Shown piece by piece: positions 45,335-54,872 of a stretch of 64,000 bases of DNA; the first letter of the stretch is position 1; each line of letters starts with the position of its first letter. Below the pieces are notes generated by a model, which worked only from the letters and a program-made list of their open reading frames with translations, did no database searches and had not been told where the DNA came from. The DNA comes from Lactiplantibacillus mudanjiangensis (GTDB taxonomy: Bacteria; Bacillota; Bacilli; Lactobacillales; Lactobacillaceae). The stretch lies in NCBI RefSeq assembly GCF_005405385.1, contig NZ_BJDY01000005.1:186001-250000 (forward strand), read 5' to 3'. A program made the position numbers and the translations under genes.

Positions 45335-46411
45335 CTAAGCATCATTTTGATAAGACAAGATCAATTGTTGAATCGCCTGATTATCCGCTGCGGTCCCAAT
45401 TGTGAACCGAATCCAGTCTGACTGTAATCCCGTCCGCAAACTATACCCGTGATGCAATAAATAATCAGCTAACTGATCGGCCTGTGGATATTTGAAGAAA
45501 ATGAAGTTGGCATCACTGCGATCATATTGAATCTGTTGTGCATCAAAGAACGCTTCCCATTTTGTCCGCTCTACGGCATTTTTAGCAACGGTTGTCTGCA
45601 CGAAATTCTGATCATTAACGGCCGCTAACGCCGCTGCTTGGGTCAAAGAATTCACGTTATAAGGTAACCGAACCGCCTGCATCGTTGGCGCATAAGTCTT
45701 AGAAAAGACCGCATAACCGACTCGGAAGTTGGCTAACCCGTACGCCTTAGAAAACGTCCGCATGACCACAACATTATCATAACGACTTGGCAATTGCATC
45801 GCCGTTAACTTGGCTGCATCCGTTGCAAAGTCAATATAGGCTTCATCAATTAACACCATCGTCTCGGCTGGTACTTGTTGGATAAAGGCTTCTAAATCAG
45901 CCAACGTCTCACTAGTCCCAGTGGGGTTATTCGGATTACATAACCAAACCATTTTGACATCAGGAGTTAGCGCTTGTGCCATCGCTGGAAAATCCACATG
46001 TCCATCAGCTAACGTTGGTACACTGACTAAGGTGGCTTCCTCAATTTCAGCGTGTAGACCATATTCAGAGAAGGTCGGTGCCGCCACCAAGACTTGGTCA
46101 CCCGGGGCTAAAAACGTCCGTGACACCATCACGATCATTTCGTCTAAGCCAACACTAAAGACCAGTTGTTCTGGATCAACATGTTGTTGGCTCGCCACCG
46201 CTAGTCGTAATTCGGTCGCATCGCCATCCGGATAACGATTACTACCAGAAAAGTCCCAATTTTTAACGGCGGCTTCAACTGCCGGTGAAGTGCCATAAGG
46301 ATTCTCATTAGCGGATAGACGCACTAACCGGTTGACACCCAATTCTGCTTGCAACGTTGCTAATGGTTTCTCCGGCACATAAGGTTGGAGTTTTTTGACA
46401 CTTTCTTTCAT
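45335..46411 (-). CDS. hisC: Histidinol-phosphate aminotransferase
   Basis: 358 residues. SANENPYGTSP start, NPNNPTGT, PLP-Lys in RTFSKAYGLANFRVGY, substrate Arg near WIRFTIG. Converts imidazole-acetol phosphate to histidinol phosphate with glutamate. Last gene of the operon, 12 bp behind hisE. Confidence 0.95.
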   Translation of the reverse strand: MKESVKKLQPYVPEKPLATLQAELGVNRLVRLSANENPYGTSPAVEAAVKNWDFSGSNRYPDGDATELRLAVASQQHVDPEQLVFSVGLDEMIVMVSRTFLAPGDQVLVAAPTFSEYGLHAEIEEATLVSVPTLADGHVDFPAMAQALTPDVKMVWLCNPNNPTGTSETLADLEAFIQQVPAETMVLIDEAYIDFATDAAKLTAMQLPSRYDNVVVMRTFSKAYGLANFRVGYAVFSKTYAPTMQAVRLPYNVNSLTQAAALAAVNDQNFVQTTVAKNAVERTKWEAFFDAQQIQYDRSDANFIFFKYPQADQLADYLLHHGYSLRTGLQSDWIRFTIGTAADNQAIQQLILSYQNDA

Positions 46412-46423
46412 ATAAGGTACCTC

Positions 46424-46744
46424 CTACAAATTCTTGATTTCAGGACGATCTTTAAAGCTGCTCATCTTACCTTCGCGTTTAGCTAGTTCGGCCTTGATTT
46501 GATCAAAGCTAACGCCTCGTTCGACTAACAGCACTAACACGTGGTAAAACAGGTCCGCTGTTTCGTAAACTAATTCATCATCACCCGGATTTTTAGCCGC
46601 AACGATCACTTCTGTCGATTCTTCACCGACTTTTTTCAAAATTTTATCGATACCTTCCGTGAATAAATAATCCGTGTAAGAACCTTTTTTAGGCGTTTGT
46701 TTCCGGGCAGCGATCAGTTGATAAAGTTCTTCCATATTTTGCAT
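46424..46744 (-). CDS. hisE: Phosphoribosyl-ATP pyrophosphatase
   Basis: 106 residues from ATG 46744, nine bases after GAGG and directly behind the hisI stop. [15 protein letters not shown] and [13 protein letters not shown] are the metal-binding MazG-like motifs. Separate from hisI, as in several lactobacilli, not fused as in E. coli. Confidence 0.94.
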   Translation of the reverse strand: MQNMEELYQLIAARKQTPKKGSYTDYLFTEGIDKILKKVGEESTEVIVAAKNPGDDELVYETADLFYHVLVLLVERGVSFDQIKAELAKREGKMSSFKDRPEIKNL

Positions 46745-46745
46745 A

Positions 46746-47081
46746 TTAATTAACCTCTTTCTGTGTTTGAACGGTTTTAAAGAAACAGCTGTAGTGACCA
46801 GTATGACAAGCTGGACCATGCGGTGTCACCGCGATCAGCAATGTATCGTTGTCACAATCGAGTTTAATGCTGACCACGTCTTGTAAATTGCCACTCGTGG
46901 CGCCTTTATGCCATAATTCTTGGCGCGATCGTGACCAAAACCACGTTTGACCAGAAGCTAACGTCCGTTGGTAGCTTTCCGCATTCATCCAAGCCACCAT
47001 TAACACGTCTTTAGTCATCGCATCCATAACGACCGTGGTTACCAGGCCATCGCCTTTTTCAAAGTCAGGTTGTTCATTCAT
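46746..47081 (-). CDS. hisI: Phosphoribosyl-AMP cyclohydrolase
   Basis: 111 residues with [31 protein letters not shown] and the metal ligands DCDNDTLL and [10 protein letters not shown]. Opens the purine ring of PR-AMP. Overlaps hisF by 4 bp. Confidence 0.95.
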   Translation of the reverse strand: MNEQPDFEKGDGLVTTVVMDAMTKDVLMVAWMNAESYQRTLASGQTWFWSRSRQELWHKGATSGNLQDVVSIKLDCDNDTLLIAVTPHGPACHTGHYSCFFKTVQTQKEVN

Positions 47082-47836
47082 CTCACGATCACCCCTTTAG
47101 CGGCTAGTGCCTGTTTGACTTGACTAATCGTTAACTCACCATAATGAAATACCGATGCCGCTAACGCCCCATCAACCGGCGCCTGGTCAAAGACCTCGAC
47201 AAAGTCAGCTAAGTTTCCAGCCCCGCCAGAAGCAATCAGGGGTACGGCGACAACCTCGCCTAAAGCTTGATAAAGGTTCAGATCAAAGCCGGCCTTAGTC
47301 CCATCGCGATCCATGCTGGTCACTAACAATTCACCGGCCCCTAAGGCAACAGCTTGTTGCGCCCAGTCTAAAGCATCCAGATCCGTCGCTTTTTTGCCGC
47401 CATGGGTATAAACACGGTACATCTGTGCCGCTTCATCCCAAGCCGCATCAATTGCCACCACAATACATTGGTTGCCAAACTTTTCGGCCCCAGCCTTAAT
47501 CAAAGCTGGATTGGCAACCGCCGCGGAATTAATCGCCACTTTATCAGCACCCGCTTTTAAGATCCGTTGCATATCATCAACACGACTAATGCCGCCACCA
47601 ATCGTTAGTGGCATAAAAACTTGTGCCGAAACTTCTTCAACCAAATCGGCCATCGTTCGACGCTGTTCATTAGTCGCAGAAATATCGAGGAAAACCAGTT
47701 CATCGGCACCTTGTTGTTGATAGGCGGCGGCAATTTCAACTGGATCACCGATATCGGTCAAATTCACAAAATTGACGCCTTTTTTCACGCGACCATCGGC
47801 AACATCCAAACATGGAATTAACCGTTTTGCTAACAT
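47078..47836 (-). CDS. hisF: Imidazole glycerol phosphate synthase, cyclase subunit
   Basis: 252 residues; catalytic Asp in [17 protein letters not shown] (11) and in [13 protein letters not shown] (about 130). Works with HisH to form imidazole glycerol phosphate and AICAR. Overlaps hisA by 7 bp. Confidence 0.96.
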   Translation of the reverse strand: MLAKRLIPCLDVADGRVKKGVNFVNLTDIGDPVEIAAAYQQQGADELVFLDISATNEQRRTMADLVEEVSAQVFMPLTIGGGISRVDDMQRILKAGADKVAINSAAVANPALIKAGAEKFGNQCIVVAIDAAWDEAAQMYRVYTHGGKKATDLDALDWAQQAVALGAGELLVTSMDRDGTKAGFDLNLYQALGEVVAVPLIASGGAGNLADFVEVFDQAPVDGALAASVFHYGELTISQVKQALAAKGVIVR

Positions 47837-48555
47837 GCATCCACCTCCGCTAATTCGGCCAATGAAACGGTGCCGGCATACAATGCCTTACCGACAATCG
47901 CATCTTTAATGCCGGCCGCCTGTAATATTTTCAAATCATCGACATTGCGAATCCCACCACTAGCAACTAAATTAGCCGCTGGCAACTGTGCGTGAAGGTC
48001 AGTTAACAGTTCTAAGTTTGGCCCTTGCAAGGTACCATCGCGGGCCACATCGGTGACGATGAAGTGCCGTGCGCCACTCACCATCATCGTCTGAATCAAA
48101 GTACTCATCTTCGTTTGTGATTGAGACAGCCAACCGTCAATCGCGACTTGACCGTCCTTACCATCAACCCCAATTACGATCCGATTACCACCAAAATCAG
48201 TCAGTAATCGTTTGACTAAGTCGGGATCTGTCAAAGCTGCTGAACCGATAATCAACCGATCTAAGCCGAGGTCTAAGTATCGTTTCGCTAAGTCATAATT
48301 GCGAATACCGCCGCCCAATTCCAAGGTGCCAGTAAACGCCGCCCGCACGGCCTTAACGGTAGTAAAGTTTTCTGGTTGTCCGGATTTGGCACCATCTAAA
48401 TCAACCAAATGGAGTTGATTTAACCCGGCAGCTTGAATCTGTTGCGCTTGTTCAACCGGATCAGTATTAATTAACGTTGCCTGGTCAAAATCACCTTGGT
48501 ATAGCCGCACGCTTTGGCCGGCTTTTAAATCAATTGCTGGAAAAATCATTGGCAC
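47830..48555 (-). CDS. hisA: ProFAR isomerase
   Basis: 241 residues, TIM barrel, [19 protein letters not shown] start with catalytic Asp, second Asp in [14 protein letters not shown]. Overlaps hisH by 26 bp. Confidence 0.96.
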   Translation of the reverse strand: MPMIFPAIDLKAGQSVRLYQGDFDQATLINTDPVEQAQQIQAAGLNQLHLVDLDGAKSGQPENFTTVKAVRAAFTGTLELGGGIRNYDLAKRYLDLGLDRLIIGSAALTDPDLVKRLLTDFGGNRIVIGVDGKDGQVAIDGWLSQSQTKMSTLIQTMMVSGARHFIVTDVARDGTLQGPNLELLTDLHAQLPAANLVASGGIRNVDDLKILQAAGIKDAIVGKALYAGTVSLAELAEVDAC

Positions 48556-49156
48556 TCACCATGTCCTTAAAAGTTGCTAATTGTTGTAGTCCGACTTGTC
48601 CACTTTTTTCAGGATGAAATTGCATCCCCACCACATTATCGCGTTGAACGATGCTTGGCACTGTCACGCCATGTTGAACCGTGGCGACAATTTCATCAGT
48701 TGGGCATACCGCATAATATGAATGAACAAAATACGTATAGTTTTGATCAATGGCTTTAAAAGCACTCGCTGGTTGTTGCAACACATTTTGATTCCAACCC
48801 ATTTGTGGCACTTTCACACCCAGATCAGCTGGCAGAGCAGTGACCCGCCCTTTTAATAGACCTAATCCAACATGATCACCATATTCATTACTACTCTTAA
48901 ATAAGAGTTGCATCCCTAAACAAATGCCGAGCATCGGTTTGCCATCACGAGCTAACCGTTGTAACACTGGCACAAGTTGTCGTTCATTTAAAGCAGCCAT
49001 CGCCGCAGCGAAGGCCCCAACACCAGGTAAGATAACCGCATCCGCCGCCGCTAGTTCAGCCGGATCGGCCGTTAATACCGTAGCGACATCTAAATAATCG
49101 AATGCTTTTTTTAAGTTACGGGTATTCCCCGTATCGTAATCCACGATTGCAAACAT
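48530..49156 (-). CDS. hisH: Imidazole glycerol phosphate synthase, glutaminase subunit
   Basis: 208 residues; class I amidotransferase with Cys in GICLGMQLL (about 80) and His/Glu in GMQFHPEKSG. Supplies ammonia to HisF. Confidence 0.96.
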   Translation of the reverse strand: MFAIVDYDTGNTRNLKKAFDYLDVATVLTADPAELAAADAVILPGVGAFAAAMAALNERQLVPVLQRLARDGKPMLGICLGMQLLFKSSNEYGDHVGLGLLKGRVTALPADLGVKVPQMGWNQNVLQQPASAFKAIDQNYTYFVHSYYAVCPTDEIVATVQHGVTVPSIVQRDNVVGMQFHPEKSGQVGLQQLATFKDMVSANDFSSN

Positions 49157-49741
49157 CTAAATCACACCCTTTGTCGAGTTGACCCCCTGAATTTCAGGAT
49201 TGACCGTCACGGCCGCGCGCATCGCCCGGCCTAAGGCTTTGAATAAGCTTTCCACTTTGTGATGGGTATTACGACCGTAGAGAATTCGAGCGTGTAAGTT
49301 CATCTCAGCGGCAAAAGCCAAGGCTTGGAAGAAATCTTCTACCGTTTCGGTATCTAGTCCCCCGAGACGTGGATTGGTGAGTTCAGCATCAAAAACCAAG
49401 TAAGATCGACCACTCAAGTCAACACTCACTTGACCTAATGTTTCATCCATCGGTACGAATTCAGTACCGTACCGTTCAATCCCAACTTTATCGCCAAGAG
49501 CTTGTTTAAAACATTCCCCCAGCACAATCCCAGTGTCTTCAGTCGTGTGATGTGGGTCAACGTCCAAGTCCCCGTTGGCTTTGACGACTAGGCCAAACCG
49601 ACCATGCTTGGCGAATAACGTTAACATGTGGTTTAAAAAGCCAATCCCAGTATCAATGTCGATGCCACTCTGTTCGTCTAGATTCAAACTAATTTCGATT
49701 TGCGTTTCTTTAGTGTTCCGTTTAATCGTTGCCTGTCGCAT
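49157..49741 (-). CDS. hisB: Imidazoleglycerol-phosphate dehydratase
   Basis: 194 residues, monofunctional. Mn-binding His motifs [25 protein letters not shown] and [18 protein letters not shown]. Lacks the phosphatase half of enterobacterial HisB; that job falls to the PHP enzyme at 53.2 kb. Confidence 0.96.
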   Translation of the reverse strand: MRQATIKRNTKETQIEISLNLDEQSGIDIDTGIGFLNHMLTLFAKHGRFGLVVKANGDLDVDPHHTTEDTGIVLGECFKQALGDKVGIERYGTEFVPMDETLGQVSVDLSGRSYLVFDAELTNPRLGGLDTETVEDFFQALAFAAEMNLHARILYGRNTHHKVESLFKALGRAMRAAVTVNPEIQGVNSTKGVI

Positions 49742-49752
49742 GTGTCTTCCTC

Positions 49753-51039
49753 CTAGTCATAGTACGTGTCAAAACGTGATTCAATCGCACGGGCATGCCC
49801 CTCTAGACCTTCAACTCGAGCCAACGTGGTAATGGCTTGGGCTTCTTTTTGTAAGGCCGTCTTCGTGTATTGCACAAATGACGTCCGTTTGACAAAATCA
49901 TAAACGCCTAATGGTGAACTGAAGCGGGCCGTGCCGCTTGTTGGCAAAATGTGATTAGGACCCGCCACATAGTCACCTAATGGTTCCGAGGCATATCTCC
50001 CTAAGAAGACGGAACCCGCATTTTTAATCAAATTCAAGTATTGGGTCGGATTAGGCAATTGAATTTCCAAGTGTTCGGGGGCCACGGTATTCATTAAGTC
50101 AAACATGTCTTCAACTTGATCAACTACCGCGATGAACCCCTTATTGGTAACCGAGGCTGTCGCAATCTCAGTCCGAGGCAACACTTTTAGTTGAGAATCC
50201 ACATTATCACTGACTGCTTGGGCCAGTTTAGCGCTATTGGTAATCAGGATCGGCCGGGCAAGCTTGTCATGTTCCGCTTGGCTCAACAAGTCAGCGGCCA
50301 GTTCACGCGGATTGGCACTGTCATCGGCGATGATGCCGATTTCAGATGGACCCGCGACCATATCAATCGCCACTTGACCGAAAACTTGTTTCTTGGCCGT
50401 GGCTACAAAAACGTTCCCAGGACCAATAATTTTATCCACTTGAGGAATTGATTCGGTTCCATATGCTAACGCCGCAATTGCTTGGGCCCCACCGACTTGG
50501 TAAACCGCATCGACACCAGCAATCTTAGCAGCAGCTAGTACGGCGGGATTAATCCCATCGGTTTGTGGTGGTGTGACCATCACCACTTCATTAACCCCAG
50601 CAATTTTAGCCGGCAAGGCACTCATCAAAATGGTCGATGGATAAGCCGCGGTACCACCTGGAACGTAGAGACCCACACGATTCAGTGGTAAGAATTTTTG
50701 ACCGCGTAAGACCCCTGGTTGCTCAGCGTCCACAAAACCAGTGGCCTTTTCTTTTTCGTGGAAACTGGTGATATTACGTTTGGCTAAGAGCAACGCCGCT
50801 TTAACGTCTGGATCTAAGTTATCGTAAGCCGCATCAATCGTAGCTTGGTCCAACTTGAATTGATCAACAGCCACGCCGTCAAATTGTTGACCGTAGTCTT
50901 TTAAGGCCGTATCACCATTTTCAATCACGTTGGTGATAATTCTTTGAACAGCTGTGACCACGTTTTGATCAGTTAATTGTTGTGTTTTGGTTTGAACTAA
51001 TTTTTTTAAGCTGGCTAAATCTTCATTAATAATTTTCAT
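49753..51039 (-). CDS. hisD: Histidinol dehydrogenase
   Basis: 428 residues; [38 protein letters not shown], and Zn/base region [17 protein letters not shown]. Two-step NAD-linked oxidation of histidinol to histidine. Overlaps hisG by 4 bp. Confidence 0.96.
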   Translation of the reverse strand: MKIINEDLASLKKLVQTKTQQLTDQNVVTAVQRIITNVIENGDTALKDYGQQFDGVAVDQFKLDQATIDAAYDNLDPDVKAALLLAKRNITSFHEKEKATGFVDAEQPGVLRGQKFLPLNRVGLYVPGGTAAYPSTILMSALPAKIAGVNEVVMVTPPQTDGINPAVLAAAKIAGVDAVYQVGGAQAIAALAYGTESIPQVDKIIGPGNVFVATAKKQVFGQVAIDMVAGPSEIGIIADDSANPRELAADLLSQAEHDKLARPILITNSAKLAQAVSDNVDSQLKVLPRTEIATASVTNKGFIAVVDQVEDMFDLMNTVAPEHLEIQLPNPTQYLNLIKNAGSVFLGRYASEPLGDYVAGPNHILPTSGTARFSSPLGVYDFVKRTSFVQYTKTALQKEAQAITTLARVEGLEGHARAIESRFDTYYD

Positions 51040-51698
51040 GATGGCATGACTTCCTTTTTGGCATTGGCATTGACAACATCAGCTAAACGATCAACTAAAT
51101 CATAAATTGCATTGGCTTGTTGCTTGAGAGCTAATCGATTGACCACTAACCGCGTCGAGACGGGTTGTAAGTAGTCGTAAATCTGTAAGTGATTCTCACG
51201 AATGGTGGTCCCGGTTTCGGTAATATCAACAATGGCATCCGCTAATCCGGTTAACGGTGCTAGTTCAACCGAACCTTCAATTTTGATAATTTCAACATCT
51301 TGGCCCAGGCGGTCAAAATAACGTTTCGTAATCAATGGATATTTGGTGCCAATAATCTTGCGCCGCGGCGCTTTCGGGTCAAAATCTTGCGTTGAGGCTA
51401 GGACAAACTGACATTCACCAATTCCCAAATCGAGTAATTCATATTGGGTACTTTGGTGTTCAACCAAAATATCACTACCGACAATCCCAATATCGGCGGC
51501 ACCGCGTTCGAGAAAAGTGGTGACATCCGGGCCTTTCGCTAAAATAAATTCATACGGTTGCGTTTCAGAATCAAAGATCAAGCGTCGCTGTTTATGCCGA
51601 ACCAAGTCGCAATCAATTCCAGCTTGTTCCAACAATGGCAAGACTTGTTTTTCAACGCGTCCTTTGGTCAAGGCAATTTTCAAACGTTTAGTTGGCAT
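51036..51698 (-). CDS. hisG: ATP phosphoribosyltransferase, short form catalytic subunit
   Basis: 220 residues, lacking the C-terminal regulatory domain, so it needs HisZ. KIALTKGRVEK start and DAIVDITETGTTIRENHL PRPP loop. First committed step of the pathway. Overlaps hisZ by 11 bp. Confidence 0.95.
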   Translation of the reverse strand: MPTKRLKIALTKGRVEKQVLPLLEQAGIDCDLVRHKQRRLIFDSETQPYEFILAKGPDVTTFLERGAADIGIVGSDILVEHQSTQYELLDLGIGECQFVLASTQDFDPKAPRRKIIGTKYPLITKRYFDRLGQDVEIIKIEGSVELAPLTGLADAIVDITETGTTIRENHLQIYDYLQPVSTRLVVNRLALKQQANAIYDLVDRLADVVNANAKKEVMPS

Positions 51699-52842
51699 CT
51701 GACGTCCCCTCCGTTAAATCAATTAAAGCTGCACCCAATTGTTGGGCTTCAATAATCGCACCGGCCCGATCCGCGGCCAAACTTAGAGTCGCTTGTGGCT
51801 GGGTGGCTAATACTTGTTCCGCCTGTGTCCATTGATCAGGGTTAAAATAAATCACTTGTTTAGGTGTCGTCACTGTCGTGTTTAAGGCCAATTCCGTTAA
51901 GAGATCGACATCTAATCCCATCCCAACAGCCGGTTCACTTTTGGTCTGAAAGTTCGCTAGTAGTTGATCGTAACGGCCACCACTGAATAAGTAACCCGCA
52001 CCAGCCTGTGAGAATCCCCGGAACGTCAAACCGGTGTAATACTTCTGCGGCGCTTGGCTACTCAAATCAATTGAGACCGCTTGATCAGGCATGGTCGTTT
52101 GCATCCAAGTCACCACCGTTTTTAGTTCATCAATCCATTTGGTGACCGTCTCAGGTAGCGGCGCTTGGGCCAATCGTTGAAAAATCTGCTTGGGTTGACC
52201 GAATAACCGTGGCCATTGTTGCAAAAAGGGATAGATGGGCTGATCTTGATACGCCGCAATTAACGCGGTATACTGTGGAATTTGCTTATTGAACAAAGCA
52301 GTCTTAATCGCCGTTTGTTGCTCAGAATCAGTCGTCAAACTGGCCACAACTTGTTGGGCGAATGGCGCACTGCCGAGTTCAATTTCAACTGCGTCATCAA
52401 TTAATTCAGCGCTCAACTGATTGGCAATCGCCAAACATTCTAATTCGGCTTTCAAGGACGCATACCCTACTAACTCAACGCCGGCTTGCGTAATCTGATT
52501 GTAAGACCCAGACAGACGTCGACTCACACGAAAAATATCGCCAACGTAGCCAAATTTCTGTGGCAGCGGCACTTTGGTCGCACTGAGAAAACGTGCAATG
52601 GGTAACGTCATATCCGGTCGTAAAACTAAGGTCTGGCCTTCCGTATCAAGTAACCGGTATAACTGATAATTGCCCATCTGGTAAGGATCAAAGACCGCTT
52701 GATTTTCCAACAACGGTGTTGCGATTGGAGCCAAACCACGTTGCTTAAAATGGGCTTGGATCACCGCGATGAGTTGTTGTTTAGTCGCGGCCCGGCGACC
52801 AAATTCATCGCGCGTACCAAGTGGTAATAAATTGCTTAACAT
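51688..52842 (-). CDS. hisZ: ATP phosphoribosyltransferase regulatory subunit
   Basis: 384 residues from ATG 52842, eight bases behind GGAGG (the TTG at 52848 is too close). HisRS-like fold without the anticodon domain: LRPDMTLPIARFL motif 2 region and FSGGRYDQLL motif 3. Gives histidine feedback control to HisG. Confidence 0.93.
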   Translation of the reverse strand: MLSNLLPLGTRDEFGRRAATKQQLIAVIQAHFKQRGLAPIATPLLENQAVFDPYQMGNYQLYRLLDTEGQTLVLRPDMTLPIARFLSATKVPLPQKFGYVGDIFRVSRRLSGSYNQITQAGVELVGYASLKAELECLAIANQLSAELIDDAVEIELGSAPFAQQVVASLTTDSEQQTAIKTALFNKQIPQYTALIAAYQDQPIYPFLQQWPRLFGQPKQIFQRLAQAPLPETVTKWIDELKTVVTWMQTTMPDQAVSIDLSSQAPQKYYTGLTFRGFSQAGAGYLFSGGRYDQLLANFQTKSEPAVGMGLDVDLLTELALNTTVTTPKQVIYFNPDQWTQAEQVLATQPQATLSLAADRAGAIIEAQQLGAALIDLTEGTSDAN

Positions 52843-52881
52843 GTCCAAGACCTCCTTAATTTTTCCTGCCGAATGTCAAAT

Positions 52882-53140
52882 AAAAAAACGCCCTCTTAGC
52901 TTAATTGCTAAAAGGACGTTTACGCGTGGTTCCACCTTTGTTCGTTACTAGCTCACACTAGTAGCCTCATGTTGACAAATCGTCAACTTGGATAACGAAA
53001 CCATTCGGCCAAGGCTAATCTACCTGGTTCACCTTGGCAGTTCATAGATGTGGGTTCATTAATAATATCTGCTCGGTTCTCAGCTACCCGAACTCTCTGG
53101 ATGAGGAAGTTATTAACTACTTTTTCTAATCACAACCGTT
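52882..53140 (-). promoter_or_regulatory. His-specific T-box leader
   Basis: On minus: CCAGAGAGTTCGGGTAGCTGAGAA stem I hallmark (about 53075-53100), specifier CAC within CCCACAT (53048-53054), antiterminator GGTGGAACCACGCG (about 52922-52937), and the terminator CTTAGC/GCTAA with seven T at 52882-52921. CAT, one base on, cannot be excluded as specifier but is also His. Confidence 0.92.
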
Positions 53141-53201
53141 TTATTAAAATTTGATTAGGCGTTTAATTTAAAATTCATTCTAGTAGTCTTTTTTTAACTT
53201 G

Positions 53202-54038
53202 TCAACCAACAATTAATTTTTTTATGAGATGCTGTCCCCGACCGACACTGATAATATCGTGTGAATCTGAACCATAAATCAGCGGAATCTCAAGCTTTTG
53301 AGCCCGCTTCAAAATTTGATTGCCCGGATAAAAATCATTACAAAAAGGTTTGAACAAACCAGCTAAATTTAAATCTAATTCACGGTGTTGCGTTTTAAGT
53401 AACGCTAAAATCTGATCAACTAAAGCTAAGTTATCGGCATCCAACGGTTCGATCAACTTGAAGTAATCTTGATACTTACGCACCAAGCTCATATGACCAA
53501 TCCGTTGCGGCGCATACGGCCCTAAGTCAGCTTGTACGGATGCCAGGACCGTTTGGTAGTACTGTTTAAAGAGCTGTTGGGGCTGATCTATCCAAGGTTC
53601 AAAAGCCACGCCAAAGTTTTCTGGACTTAAATCAATCCCCCAAGTTTTACGTTGGGCCCCAGTCATGAAGTGCACCGACAAAATGCTTTCCTGAGTTTGT
53701 GGACCATATGTCTTCAAAAAATCACGTGTCCAAGTTTCAAAGCCGGCTAAATAATCCACTTCAAAGCCAATCGAAATGTCAATCTGATCACGATACTTAG
53801 CTTGTAATCGTTGCCCTAACGCCAAATACGTTGGCACTTGGTCAAGTGTCAGCGAAGCTTCCGTAATGCCTTCAGACATGCCAGCATAAGTTGCCGCAAA
53901 CTCTGGTGGCAACGGTGCATGCTCCGTCAAACAATACTTCTGCATGCCTAACTGAATCGCCCGCTGCACCATTTTCTCAGTCGACTCACCACTGCCATGC
54001 GGACATAATTCCGTATGCGTATGACCATCCATTAACAT
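53202..54038 (-). CDS. hisK: Histidinol-phosphatase, PHP family
   Basis: 278 residues from ATG 54038 (GGAG eight bases upstream). PHP metal motifs DGHTHTELCPHG at the start, GFEVDY near 110, SVHFM, and GSDSH near the end. Dephosphorylates histidinol phosphate, the step missing from hisB here. It lies directly upstream of the T-box, transcribed in the same direction but outside T-box control. Confidence 0.93.
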   Translation of the reverse strand: MLMDGHTHTELCPHGSGESTEKMVQRAIQLGMQKYCLTEHAPLPPEFAATYAGMSEGITEASLTLDQVPTYLALGQRLQAKYRDQIDISIGFEVDYLAGFETWTRDFLKTYGPQTQESILSVHFMTGAQRKTWGIDLSPENFGVAFEPWIDQPQQLFKQYYQTVLASVQADLGPYAPQRIGHMSLVRKYQDYFKLIEPLDADNLALVDQILALLKTQHRELDLNLAGLFKPFCNDFYPGNQILKRAQKLEIPLIYGSDSHDIISVGRGQHLIKKLIVG

Positions 54039-54091
54039 ATTCTCAGCTCCTTTTAATAATTGTTCACTATTCAACCATAAATTATCATAAA

Positions 54092-54136
54092 TAGCAATAT
54101 TCAAAAAAAAGCCTGAGCCTTAACCCAAGCTAGTCT
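54092..54136 (-). terminator. Terminator of the TetR gene
   Basis: AGCTTGGG/CTCAGGCT (with wobble pairs) and eight T on minus. Confidence 0.75.
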
Positions 54137-54139
54137 CAA

Positions 54140-54754
54140 TTAAGCTTTTTCAGATGCACTACCCGCATGGCGATAAGCCGGCACTAAAATATCATCGACC
54201 AACAATTTCACCTTATCATCGCCAATCGTTTCACGCGTAAATACATGATATCGTAACCACTCAAACGGTAATAATTTTAAATCGTTTGAAAAAGCAGTTG
54301 TCGTGATTTCACCCCGAGTTTGCGCCCGTTCGAGTACCCGATCAATGGCGTGAATATCAATAGTTGAGCTTTCTTCAACAATTTTTGAAATCACAGTCCC
54401 TTGTTCTTGATTTAAAACACTAAAAAAAGTCGTCACATATGACTGACCAAAAGTATTCATACTAATAACGAATCGTTTCATAACTTGCATTAAATCCTCG
54501 CGTAAACTATCACCAGTAAATACCACCTCATCAGTTCGACCATTGTTCTCAGCCTTAATCTGATCCTGAACTGCCGCTAACGATAATTCAAAGGGTGACT
54601 TCCAGCGCCGGTAGATCACGGGTTTACTCGTTCCAGCTGCGGCTGCCACTTTCGGAAACGTTAGTCCCGCTAATCCTTCAGTCGCTAATATCTCACGTGT
54701 TGCTTGAAAAATAGCCTTTTCTAATTCAACCCCACGGCGACGTGTTTTTGTCAT
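54140..54754 (-). CDS. TetR-family repressor
   Basis: 204 residues from ATG 54754, nine bases behind GGAG. N-terminal HTH with LTFPKVAAAAGTSKPVIYRRW; the C-terminal ligand domain is typical (DUF-like TetR_C). Divergent from the MFS gene, with two palindromes between; expected to repress that gene and itself until bound by a substrate. Confidence 0.92.
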   Translation of the reverse strand: MTKTRRRGVELEKAIFQATREILATEGLAGLTFPKVAAAAGTSKPVIYRRWKSPFELSLAAVQDQIKAENNGRTDEVVFTGDSLREDLMQVMKRFVISMNTFGQSYVTTFFSVLNQEQGTVISKIVEESSTIDIHAIDRVLERAQTRGEITTTAFSNDLKLLPFEWLRYHVFTRETIGDDKVKLLVDDILVPAYRHAGSASEKA

Positions 54755-54773
54755 CACGATTCACTCCTTATTT

Positions 54774-54855
54774 AAGAAACCAAAAGTTTCTTATTGACTT
54801 TTTTCTCTCTAAGCGTATTATAGCAGTTGTGCTTTTAAGATACCAAAAGTTTCTT
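54774..54855. promoter_or_regulatory. TetR twin operators around an MFS promoter
   Basis: AAGAAACCAAAAGTTTCTT (54774-54792, perfect 7-5-7 dyad) touches the -35 box TTGACT (54794-54799); -10 TATTAT is at 54816-54821 (16-bp spacing). The second dyad, one mismatch, at 54837-54855 lies in the 5' leader just before AAGGAG. Confidence 0.85.
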
Positions 54856-54872
54856 ATGTAAGGAGAAAGAAA

